DNA of 21,359 nucleotides, from contig JANBPT010000838.1 of the NCBI GenBank assembly GCA_027575765.1, positions 1 to 21,359 on the forward strand, read 5' to 3'. Shown one piece after another: positions 10,409 to 18,602 of the stretch (positions are counted from its first letter, which is position 1; each line of letters opens with the position of its first letter). The notes under the pieces are model-generated. The model was not told the origin of the DNA. It did not search any database and saw nothing but the letters and a program-made list of their open reading frames with translations. Source of the stretch: Tieghemiomyces parasiticus (taxonomy: Eukaryota > Kickxellomycota > Dimargaritomycetes > Dimargaritales > Dimargaritaceae). Both the position numbers and the translations under genes were made by a program.

Positions 10409-10572
10409 AATCCCAGATTGTCAGCGCTTAACTACTCCAAACTAGTGGCTCCTGCAACTTTACCTACACCCAACTACCCCCTAAAAATTTCTCTTTCAGT
10501 ACCTCCTACCACTTTCATACCACGGACTTTTTTCTTTTCTCTCCTCAATTGACGTTTACCCACCCTGCCAAA

Positions 10573-11727
10573 ATGTCGTCCACCACCGCCACCCCCAAGT
10601 TCGCTCGCATCCTGCCTCATCCCGGTAAGGCCGCCCCTGCCCCCCGTAGGCCCCTGAGCCCCACTGCCACCCCGCCCGCCACGCCTATCGCCGTCCCGAC
10701 CTCCCCCGTCGCCGAAATGAACACTGCTCAGGGCACCCTGACTGACCCGGCCATGCTGACCGCTCTTCACGAGCTGCTCACCGGAGCCGTGGGCCAGGAT
10801 TTGTTTACCGCAAGCTACGACGCCCCGACCACCACCGCTGAGGCCTTCACTGCGCAGTCCGCCTTTGATGATTGGCTCGCTAGCGATCTGTCCTCGGCTG
10901 GTGCCGGATCCCCGTTGCTCAGCGATTTGACTGCTGTCAATTCGTCGCCGTCGCCTCTTGCCTTCGATGCCGCCTTTTCGGGTCAGATTACTCCGCTTTC
11001 GTCCGCCTCCCCCCTGATGGGCGACCTGACGGCCAGTCCTGAGCACCTTCTGTCGCTCGCCATGGGCTTGCCCGACGCCAGCTACCTGACCACCCTCCTT
11101 GCGCAGCAGACCGCTGCTCACGCCGGGGTTCCTGCGGCTGTCGCGGCCCCCACGGACCTCACTGCTGCCTCTCCGGCCTCCCCTGCGGCTTCTACTACAT
11201 CAGATGAAGACCAACCGTTGGACTCAGCTGAGGCCATCGTGGCGTCCATCATGTCGCGTAAGGCGGACCCGGCAGCCCTTGAGGATGCGATCCGTAAGCG
11301 CCAGCACGACTTTCTGGAAAGTCTCCCTCCTGAGATTGCCCTAAAGCGTCGCCGGACCGTGGTGCCCAAGACCCCTATCCTGGCCAACGGCGGTGCCGCT
11401 GCTCTGACCGCGGCCACCAAAACCGCTAAGAAGGACTCGGAAGTTAACCTCTCCGACCCAGAGGATCCCGCCGCCCTCAAGCGTCAGAAGAACACCGATG
11501 CCGCCCGCCGCTCCCGTATGCGCAAGCTGCTCCGCGTCGAGACCCTGGAGAGCCGTGTGGCTGACCTTGAGACGGAGAACACCGCCCTCGCGACCAAGGT
11601 TGCCTTCCTCGAGGTTGAGAAGGATCTTACTAAAGAGAAGGAGGCCACTCTGCTCGAGCGGATCCGTACCCTTGAGCAGCAGCTCACCGTCGCTGGCCGG
11701 TCACCATCCCTCGCGGTCCCCTACTGA
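10573..11727 (+). CDS. GCN4: Gcn4/CPC1-type bZIP transcription factor
   Basis: A single exon encodes 384 residues. The C-terminal bZIP domain begins at DPAALKRQKNTDAARRSR (298-315), nearly the Gcn4 basic region, with the DNA-contacting pattern N307, A310, A311, S314, R315. The zipper has leucines at 325, 332, 339 and 346 and a further coiled coil to about 378. Residues 1-45 are Pro/Ser/Thr-rich. The middle has acidic-hydrophobic patches (FDDWLASDL, SPLLSDL) that resemble activation segments. Gcn4-type factors bind TGACTCA sites in amino acid biosynthesis promoters when eIF2 is phosphorylated. The start at 10573 has A at -3; in-frame codons upstream lack an ATG. Identity as the Gcn4 orthologue rests on the basic region and the upstream ORFs; another AP-1-like bZIP is possible but less likely. 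Confidence 0.88.
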   Translation: MSSTTATPKFARILPHPGKAAPAPRRPLSPTATPPATPIAVPTSPVAEMNTAQGTLTDPAMLTALHELLTGAVGQDLFTASYDAPTTTAEAFTAQSAFDDWLASDLSSAGAGSPLLSDLTAVNSSPSPLAFDAAFSGQITPLSSASPLMGDLTASPEHLLSLAMGLPDASYLTTLLAQQTAAHAGVPAAVAAPTDLTAASPASPAASTTSDEDQPLDSAEAIVASIMSRKADPAALEDAIRKRQHDFLESLPPEIALKRRRTVVPKTPILANGGAAALTAATKTAKKDSEVNLSDPEDPAALKRQKNTDAARRSRMRKLLRVETLESRVADLETENTALATKVAFLEVEKDLTKEKEATLLERIRTLEQQLTVAGRSPSLAVPY

Positions 11728-12075
11728 GTATGCGTTAGTCGTTTGTGCATTTCGCCCGCCTGGTTTGTTGTCTGGACTGGATATATGCGTTTGAACTTGT
11801 TGCATTTGTGAGGTGTTATTTTGAGCGGTCGAGTTATTATTTAGTTTTTGCACACATGTTCACATTAGTTTACTTTTAAGCCCGTCATTTCACTTATTTA
11901 AGCCACCGTGCCTCTATACCCGATTCCATTTCCATTAACCTTTACTTCCCCTCATTAGCATGCCCATTTTTTGTAGGAATGGCCTAGTCCATATGTAGTT
12001 GCCACGGATAGTCTAGTTTTTCAATCTGTTTTTCACTCACCCCACCCAAAAAAATATACCGTCTGTTTTCTTTGG

Positions 12076-12129
12076 GGCTGGCATTAGGTCAGCGACTCTA
12101 AGCAGAGTCGTTTTGATGTATAGCCAGCC
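12076..12129. repeat. Two-tier hairpin, hairpin 1 of a cluster
   Basis: GGCTGGC (12076-12082) pairs with GCCAGCC (12123-12129). Inside it CGACTCT (12093-12099) pairs with AGAGTCG (12104-12110) around loop AAGC and is followed by TTTT. The internal loop is 10 and 12 bases, and an ACA lies two bases after the basal stem. The shape recalls half of an H/ACA snoRNA, but the upper stem is short and the pocket-to-ACA distance (21 bases) is longer than usual. Confidence 0.45.
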
Positions 12130-12268
12130 TTACAGAAGCGGATGATCCAAACCACCCCCTCATATCCGCAATAGCCGTCCTGTGTACTCTGGGAGAGAGA
12201 GAGAGGTACTAATTTTCGTATGGTAGTATACTTCTGTGTGGAGCCATATTCTCCATTTTTGTTACTAA

Positions 12269-12290
12269 GAGCCCTCGAAGCGGAGGGCTC
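12269..12290. repeat. Perfect 8-bp hairpin, hairpin 2 of the cluster
   Basis: GAGCCCTC (12269-12276) and GAGGGCTC (12283-12290) are perfect complements around loop GAAGCG. It lies 139 bases after hairpin 1 and 40 bases before hairpin 3. Confidence 0.5.
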
Positions 12291-12330
12291 AATGGCGGAT
12301 AAACTGCTATTTCCTCACCGTTGCCGACCA

Positions 12331-12364
12331 CTCACGCAGCCGATCTTCCGAATCGTCGTGAGTG
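12331..12364. repeat. Two-tier hairpin, hairpin 3 of the cluster
   Basis: ACTCACG (12331-12337) pairs with CGTGAGT (12358-12364), with an inner CGAT (12342-12345)/ATCG (12353-12356) stem and a seven-base loop. Same two-tier form as hairpin 1. Confidence 0.4.
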
Positions 12365-12698
12365 ACCCACATCTTCCATGAAAGGCGTAGCCCCACCCAA
12401 GATTGATCCCCGATGTTGGAAATCACCTATCGCCTTAGCCGTAGCAGTTGGCTGTCGCTCCATTTGGTTGGAGTGGAAGGGGCCCAGACTCACTAGGCAG
12501 CCGGGGCGGAGATCCCGCGCCAGGCTGGGTCCTCTTTTTGACCCGCTCGTCCTCTCTCGCTTTCGCTCGCCATCCTCCCTAGATTAAAGTCACACATCGA
12601 ACTGCGATCCTCGCTCCACCTCCTGCTCAAAAGCACCAGTTGGTCGTGGGTAGTCCCCCCCTCCCATACAACTTGGCGAAACGACCACCTAGTTAACA

Positions 12699-12707
12699 TA
12701 TAAAAGG
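12699..12707 (+). promoter_or_regulatory. TATA box of the secreted-protein gene
   Basis: TATAAAAGG lies 192 bases before the ATG at 12891. The inferred leader of about 155 bases is pyrimidine-rich and contains no ATG, so the coding start is unambiguous. Confidence 0.55.
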
Positions 12708-12890
12708 ATGTAATCGGTGGGCCTTCCCTAGTGATTACGTCCTCAACACTGTTCGCTTCTTTATCCTTGTACTATCAACTTGTCTTCATAATAATTCGCC
12801 GTTTGCCCTCGCTCCCGTCTTTAACTTGACTCGAAACCGAGTTTGTACCTGTTCACCGTCCCAGCCTTCGGTCTATCCTTATCGGCTACA

Positions 12891-13322
12891 ATGAAGTCCC
12901 TCGCTCCCATTGTCCTAGCCGTTGCTGCTATGACCGTTACAGTTACCCAGGCTCGGTTCCCAACGCTTGTCGAAAAGATCTGTCCCACTCTAAAGGCCGC
13001 CGCGAAGAACGAGCCCGCCGTCCCACTCAAGGCCGATGGTATCAACCGTGCCCCGGTCGACATTTTGCTCGGTATCTTTGCGACATCATACGAGCATGCC
13101 CACGACGTGCCTACCCTCAGACAAGTGTCGACCTACAATGGTAGAACGGCGGACTTTTTCTTGAAAAAATCTGACCCAGCGGCAGGTATCGTTCCCATGC
13201 ATAATACCGATCGTAAGGCAGGCGATCTGGGCGAGTACCTATATTTACCCGCTGATGAACCGGGTAGTACTGGTCAAGCTGCTATTATGGCGAAGTATAT
13301 TAACATGTGCTTCTTGTCGTAG
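12891..13322 (+). CDS. Small secreted protein of unknown family
   Basis: A single exon of 143 codons. Residues 1-21 form a clear signal peptide (one Lys, a hydrophobic core of Leu/Ala/Val, then TQA before a predicted cut ahead of RFPT). The mature part is about 122 residues and has only two cysteines, near its start (KICP) and near its very end (NMCF), which could link the two ends. No internal repeats, GPI signal or second membrane segment are seen, and I recognise no domain. Codons favour C-ending forms, as in the neighbouring genes. A good TATA box and an ATG-free leader support a real, regulated gene. It may be a lineage-specific secreted protein; its function is unknown. The in-frame ATG at 12891 is preferred over extension upstream because the signal peptide begins there. 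Confidence 0.75.
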   Translation: MKSLAPIVLAVAAMTVTVTQARFPTLVEKICPTLKAAAKNEPAVPLKADGINRAPVDILLGIFATSYEHAHDVPTLRQVSTYNGRTADFFLKKSDPAAGIVPMHNTDRKAGDLGEYLYLPADEPGSTGQAAIMAKYINMCFLS

Positions 13323-14221
13323 GGAAGAACTATCCTAGAGTAAACCTAACGGCTAATAGCCAACACACTAAAGAGTAAAGAACTGAAAGGCTTATTAGAA
13401 TGGGCCGTGTTAAACAGGGGGTTGTATGTTTGTATGATAGATAGTTGTCGCTTATTGAGCAGCGACCCCGGAGGGTCTATTATGCTTGAAGGATGTCCTG
13501 CATCCTTCGTAGTGGCTACCGCTTGGGTCAGGAGGAAACTCAAAGGATGACAGTGCGAGGCAGAGCCAGCGCCAATACGAAATATGAAGGCAGCTACCAA
13601 GCTGCCGGGTCAGTGGAGGAAAAATACTGATGGAAGGTAAACCGAAAGAAAATAGAGACGGAGGTTCCTGTTGAGAAGAAGGCAATGGTCAACCGATCAG
13701 GAAGGTTAGCACCACTGGGAAAGGGTAATGAGTATAAGGAATATTGGAAGATGGTTAAAGAAAAGGGGCGGGGATGCCATAGCTGCTTGGATAAGTAGTT
13801 TTGGGTATGATACTTCTAGCTGGATGTCGTAGCCCAAAACCCGGTTCCCCCCCTCCCCTGATCCGTATTCCAAATGAGGACAGCCGGCTGTCTTTGCCTC
13901 CCAGGCGGTGCCACCCGGCCTTGATGGCTGTGCCTTACCGTAGCTGATTTATGGAAGATCCAGCTTCCTACCCTCACGGTGGCCCAACCCTCCCATCACC
14001 TTACTTGTCCAAACCAGGCGCCGCCTTCCAGAACGACCACCTTTCCCTCCATTATTCTTTAATTCTTTACCTATATCCCCTATAACATTTTCTAATGACG
14101 GCTACCCTCCCTGATCCTCTGGACGTCGCCTCCGTGCACAGACGCCACCACCTTCTATCCTCCTAGGGTCTTGCCTTGTTTACTTTTGTATGCCTGATCT
14201 GATGGCTGCCGGTTGTACCCT
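13323..14221. other. Intergenic region 3' of the secreted-protein gene
   Basis: No supported gene. Minus-strand open frames (13346-13685) show no motif. Contains the double hairpin at 13464-13508 and a C-rich motif CCGGTTCCCCCCC at 13841-13853 that recurs at about 18863. From about 14040 the sequence becomes pyrimidine-rich and promoter-like, with a 23-codon ORF at 14095-14166, just before the solo LTR. Confidence 0.4.
13464..13508. repeat. Double hairpin 3' of the secreted-protein gene
   Basis: GACCC (13464-13468)/GGGTC (13473-13477) around loop CGGA is followed ten bases later by GAAGGATG (13488-13495)/CATCCTTC (13501-13508) around loop TCCTG. It lies about 140 bases after the stop codon, so it is probably in the 3' UTR. 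Confidence 0.4.
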
Positions 14222-14450
14222 TATTCTGTTGGCACCTGGTCCCGCCCCCTCCCGGTACTTGTTATTCCGAACCTCTCCTAGGCCCAGGTGAGTAGCCTCT
14301 AGAGACGATACTGGCTACCATTCGAATATAAAAGACCTCTGGGCCACTAGTCAATAAAAGAACAAGCAGCATCTAAATCATCACCCATGGTACCAGCTTG
14401 GAGCTGAACCGCTAGTTTGTTTCATTAGTAAGTTTGGTATTACCATATTC
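14222..14450 (+). mobile_element. Solo LTR (14227-14445) with target site duplication TATTC
   Basis: A 219-bp LTR starting TGTTGG and ending ACCA is flanked by identical TATTC at 14222-14226 and 14446-14450. It shares 205 of its first 209 bases with positions 1-209. TATA box (14327-14334) and AATAAA are present. A 5-bp duplication is usual for Ty1/copia and Ty3/gypsy elements. The lack of any internal region shows loss of the body by recombination between two LTRs. The intact duplication and TG...CA ends indicate a fairly recent insertion. It lies 368 bases beyond the stop of the CENP-P-like gene, which is transcribed towards it. Confidence 0.85.
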
Positions 14451-14817
14451 CAACTCACTTTCATTTAGATTGCCATTCTCTCAATAGTGGTATTGGTTCT
14501 CGTGGTCGTTGAGAAACTCTGGTTAGCCTTGGCCAAAAGGAAAAAGGGCAACGGTCACATCGGAAGCCACCGTCGCCAGGGCTGAGCCTTGACTCTGTCT
14601 TTAAAGCCCCTCGCGTGGCGCCATTAGCCGGATATGGCACTTTTTAGGCGGCGCTGCACCAACTCAGACCCACTAGGGCCTTGTAGTACCCAAAGGGTAC
14701 GCCGGCACTAGTGACCGTCAGGCGCAGTTGGTCATCCCTGGTCGTAGTGCCCATCGTGTACACCAAGGTCACCGCTAAAGAGACCGTAATGCCATCAAAA
14801 CGGCTATGCCATTGAGT
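14451..14817. other. Spacer between the solo LTR and the CENP-P-like gene
   Basis: Nothing gene-like. Presumably holds the 3' UTR of the minus-strand gene. A short perfect hairpin GTACCC-AAA-GGGTAC lies at 14686-14700. Confidence 0.4.
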
Positions 14818-16451
14818 CTAAGATGAACCAAAGAGTGTGCGAGCTAGACGATCTACTGCGCCATCCAAACCGTCAGACCGCAACAGCGATTGAAATTGGA
14901 CTGAGAGGTGGTCGAGGGCAGTTGCATTCTCACTGGATGGATCTAGGTTGGGAGGCGTCAAGAGTCAACAGGCAGGACAGATGGGCTGTTGGCATTAAGC
15001 CCGTACCTATATCTAGTGGGAACGATTTACTCGCCTTGACTGGCAAAAAAATAACAACCACTGGGGGTCTTTCGGATCGCTAACTCACCTATGCGAGTGG
15101 AAAACGGAATCAGTTGGATATCGCTGTGGACGGCGTTCGCATTGGACACGATCAGGTCGTATGTGAGTGCCAAGCGTAGACTAGGGGGGGGGGCGGTGGG
15201 TAAGGGTGAGAAAGGAGCGGAAATTAGACGGATTAAGACGCACTGGTGGTTAATATTCGGCCCAGGCCCGGTACTCCAATTCATGGTGGGCACCAGGCAG
15301 CCCCGGAAGCAACTTGGACAACGTAGGGGTCGGCATTCCAGCTTTGCTTACCCGGCGTGGCCAATCTCCAGGGAGGTAAGTGGGAGCGGATTCGTGCCGG
15401 TTTCGTACTGCAAGCTGTCACGCGGGGATAGCAGGAGTCTGCGGTCGCTATACTGGCGGCAGATCCGTCCCATTTGGGCGGACCGATGGCGGTACAGTTT
15501 GGTATAGTCGTGGTAGAGACGAAAGAACCCTAGCAGGTTGTTGTCAGCTTCACTACGCTCGATGTGGGGTCGTAATTCCAGGTCGAGTTGCGGCGTCACC
15601 GAGATGGCCAGGTGCACCACGCGCGAGTCGGGGCCCGCCACTTGGAAACGCACCGTAAAGGGGTAGCCGTGGCAGCGGCCATCCATCCGGAAGATACGGC
15701 GAACGTTGGTTATGTCGTCTGCAGCGGATAGGCCGTACGTTCAATTCCGGTATATGGGCAGTGCGTGGTTAGCCCTGCTGCGTTGGGCCGAGTTCCAGTG
15801 TCCGCATTCCCAACCATGTACTAGTTGTGTTGCTCTTCACAGATACCGACTGCTGACGAGGCCGCTCAACAGATAGGGTTAATTTAGGGCGTTTAGTAGA
15901 TTAGAGACCTACCTTCCGGTCCGGACGTGATAGGCTGCTGGATCACTTCCGTCAGCTGATAGCCGGTGAACTGTTCCAGTTGCTGTAGGTGGTTATCTTG
16001 CTCGACCGGATCCCGTATGATCTTGTGTGGGACGAGCTGGTCGTTAGCGCGGAGTCGGAGTAACTTGGCGTACGTGTGCTCCGCTGTTAGTGTGGTGTTG
16101 ACATCGATTAGCTTGTCGCTGGCAACAACGGGCAGAAGTAGGTTATACCAGCGCGTAAATGACGGGCGGACGAAGGTAATTCAACAGTGTCAGATCGGCT
16201 GGTCCAGCGTGCAGTTGGGCCCCGCGCATCCGAATTTGACTGCCCGCACATGCCGCCCTTCCAAGGGCTCAAGGCTTGAGGCGGAAGTGACCTTACTGCG
16301 TGAATCACGTCACTTACCGGATGTCGACGGACGTATCAACAGCGTGCAGCTTCTGAATGCGTTCCTGGCGCAGGAGGTCCAGTTGAGTTTGGAGATGCTC
16401 AAGCTCATTCTCCATATCGCGGACGGCGGCGCGCAATTCAGACGATTCCAT
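14818..16451 (-). CDS. CENP-P/Ctf19-like inner kinetochore protein
   Basis: Five exons on the minus strand: 16451-16318, 16118-15913, 15718-15352, 15180-15089 and 14942-14818. Introns of 199, 194, 171 and 146 bp are all GT...AG with matching phases, giving 307 residues; human CENP-P has 288. Residues 5-40 form a coiled coil (ELEHLQTQLDLLRQER). Then come a TGYQLTEV segment and the CENP-P-like core: FRMDGRCHGYPFTVRF from 123, a beta strand ending LAISV, and NNLLGFFRLYHDY around FF178-179. Exon 4 gives a beta strand (LALTYDLIV) and exon 5 the final helix (DGLDGAVDRLARTLF). CENP-P/Ctf19 has tandem RWD domains and pairs with CENP-O/Mcm21 in the centromere-bound CCAN (COMA) complex. Family assignment is from remembered pattern, not a search; CENP-O is the main alternative. 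The ATG has a weak context (T at -3) but is the first in frame. Confidence 0.7.
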
Positions 16452-17728
16452 CGAAGTATGCCTTAGCAGGTGTTCACGGTACCGGTGGTGAATTCAAATG
16501 GACAAAGGGGAGAAGCGAAAAGTTACCCGCAAGAAGGAGCAATAAGAAGTGACACTTTGAGAAAATGTGGCAAGGTGGACGTACCAAAGAGACGAACGCG
16601 GTGCGTGTAACGGCAGGAGCGCAGCCCAAGCTAAAGCGTCAACAAATGCCGATAGTATGCCCTGGATGCCCACCTCGTAAGCGGAGCTGGTCAATGTTCA
16701 GGCCAGCAGCCAACGGACTTTGGCTTTGCCCCTGACGCTCCTCATGTTTGCCAACTGATCCGTGTCTGTGGTGCCGTATGTTATGAGGAGGTCGACCTCT
16801 ACACGGGAAGTAGGAAGGCAGGTGTTGTAGAGCGCCCTAGTAGTTGGTAGAAAGGGTGGTCGAGGAGGCGCAAGCAGCTGGACACAGGAGTAGGTAACGA
16901 GAGCAATTTGTAATGGTGATGCAGAGGACTAAAAATAAAGCAGCATTGGAATTTAACAGTTATTTTTGGTAGCTGTAGGATAGCAATTGTAATAGAGGCG
17001 GGTATAAGGGCAGAAGGGCGTTACTCAATAGGAGGATGTGTGGTGAAAGGATGAGACGTCGAAAGTCCCCCCGCTTATTTGTGGCAGTGATACGTTACCG
17101 ATTCTTATGCCGAAATTCATTCTAATGTTTATTCAATGTTTTTCCACGGTTGTTTACTACATTAGTATGGGACAAGTACGTTGGACAGGGTTTACTTGAC
17201 CTCCGTAAAGCATCCCTTTGTCAATACCTTTTAAAAAATTAAGTTACCTTGCTAACTAAACAGTCACTTTCGGATATCTTACCCTTTTAAAAAGGCTAAC
17301 CAACCGATCTGAAAATAAGGAGACCAAGTCCCAATTGCGTTTTAAATCTCACAAACCAATTAGTTCACCCCATTCACTTCCTTCAGATCGAAGCATCGCC
17401 CGTGTGCACCTACGATCTCGTTACTCTTCTCATCGGTGAAGTAATGCCCAGGAACATCTTCATCCCCGCCTCCTTTTACTGCGAAGTGTCGCTCGTATAG
17501 ACTTTCACATTATCATATATTCCTTATTTTAAATCTACTACAAAAAATAGCATTTACACTATATTAATTTATATATAAAAAAACACCATAAATTATTCTA
17601 GTTCCCCTTCCGCCCCTCTTTCCAATGCTTCATCTATTCATCCCCTACTGACTACTCTCAACGATAATACCGTTCCCCGCCCTGCCGTTCAACGACTCGG
17701 ATTTGTTAACCCGTCATGTGGAATCAGA

Positions 17729-17741
17729 CCCCCCCCCCCCC
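17729..17741. repeat. C13 homopolymer tract
   Basis: An uninterrupted run of 13 C. Runs of ten C (or G) also occur at 4004-4013, 6831-6840 (photolyase intron 2) and 15184-15193 (intron 3 of the CENP-P-like gene, where it is the pyrimidine tract before the TAG acceptor). Confidence 0.8.
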
Positions 17742-18578
17742 TAGAACAAACCCGTCACCACGTACCATGGGAGGCTGAGGCATTATTGAATAGAGCGATG
17801 TTCATGGTGAATTATTCAGTTTACTGAAGCTTGCTGTTTAATCAACAACACCTACAGAATACGAAGTGGCATCTACGGTTTTCCAAACGGTATTGTGGCA
17901 GGCCTACCGTTCCACAATTTTCCACGACCAGGTCACCTCCCCTGCCTATCCCAGTGCAGGCGAAGTACATCCCTGCGAAAGTTAGGTTTCCACAAAGCCA
18001 GCGATGGTAAATGGGTCGACATATGTCACTACTGGAGTCTATTGGTAAAAATCAGGTTAAGGTTGGCAAAACTATGGTGATTAGGAACGGCATGGCGAGG
18101 GTAGGGATAATTCATATAGGTTTTACAGGCTTGCGATGCTACAAGGTAAAACAGTCGGGAAGAAAGTGGATCTATATATGGTACACATGATTTGGCTGGT
18201 TGTCGAGGAGCAGGTTAGTCCAATTAAGTGTATAAATTCACGTTTTATTGGCTGCAGAAGCAGCTAAAAGGACACCCACTCCTCCAATTGCGAGATAAAG
18301 GCTTTCCAACTACAGTGGTCGTTGTATCCAGTGTAATGTGTTGAGTATGTTTAATAAGGCCTGATGAGGTCCTTTGAATAAGAAAGGAGGGAGTCGAAGA
18401 TAAGGGACACGGTTAAATATTAAGATTGAACATGGAAAAAAAATATGAAGGATTGGACTCCACCTAGAAAGGATACGTGGTATGAATATGGAAGAAGGAA
18501 GAGATGGGTCCTGGATGGTCGCGATCTGGGGCCCGCTATAGCCTCGTACCTTGGAGGGGGAAAGCTCTTGAGATGCCA

Positions 18579-18602
18579 TTCAGTGCAACACGCTGCACTG
18601 AA
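18579..18602. repeat. Perfect 9-bp hairpin
   Basis: TTCAGTGCA (18579-18587) and TGCACTGAA (18594-18602) are exact complements around loop ACACGC. It lies inside an open frame (18445-18651) with no recognised product. One such hairpin is about what chance would give in 21 kb. Confidence 0.35.

Larger units (their letters stand above)
11728..12698. other. Intergenic region between bZIP and secreted-protein genes
   Basis: No protein-coding gene is supported. The first 330 bases are T-rich and probably include the bZIP 3' UTR; no clear AATAAA is present. Positions 12076-12364 hold three hairpins (listed separately), with a GA repeat at about 12192-12206 between the first and second. A weaker hairpin, CTCCA/TGGAG (12458-12473), follows. 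Confidence 0.5.

Noticed and set aside
10474..11121. Minus-strand open frame of 215 codons rich in Gly/Arg
   Set aside because: Antisense shadow of the bZIP gene and its leader.
12076..12134. H/ACA snoRNA
   Set aside because: Upper stem of 7 bp is short, the distance from pocket to ACA is about 21 bases rather than 14-16, and no second hairpin-hinge arrangement is clear.
14095..14166. Promoter-like sequence and 23-codon ORF just before the solo LTR, possibly a gene cut by the insertion
   Set aside because: The ORF ends in its own stop before the LTR, no donor site is evident, and nothing on the far side of the LTR continues it.
1..14445. The two LTRs as the ends of one 14.4-kb retrotransposon
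   Set aside because: The interval holds ordinary host genes and no gag/pol, no primer-binding site follows copy 1, and copy 2 has its own target duplication, so they are separate insertions.
15966..16466. Plus-strand open frame of 166 codons
   Set aside because: Lies opposite exons 1 and 2 of the CENP-P-like gene; the minus strand gives consistent splice sites and family motifs.
16910..17640. AT-rich stretch as a centromere or replication origin
   Set aside because: Only base composition suggests it; no repeats or defined motif, and proximity to a kinetochore gene is not evidence.
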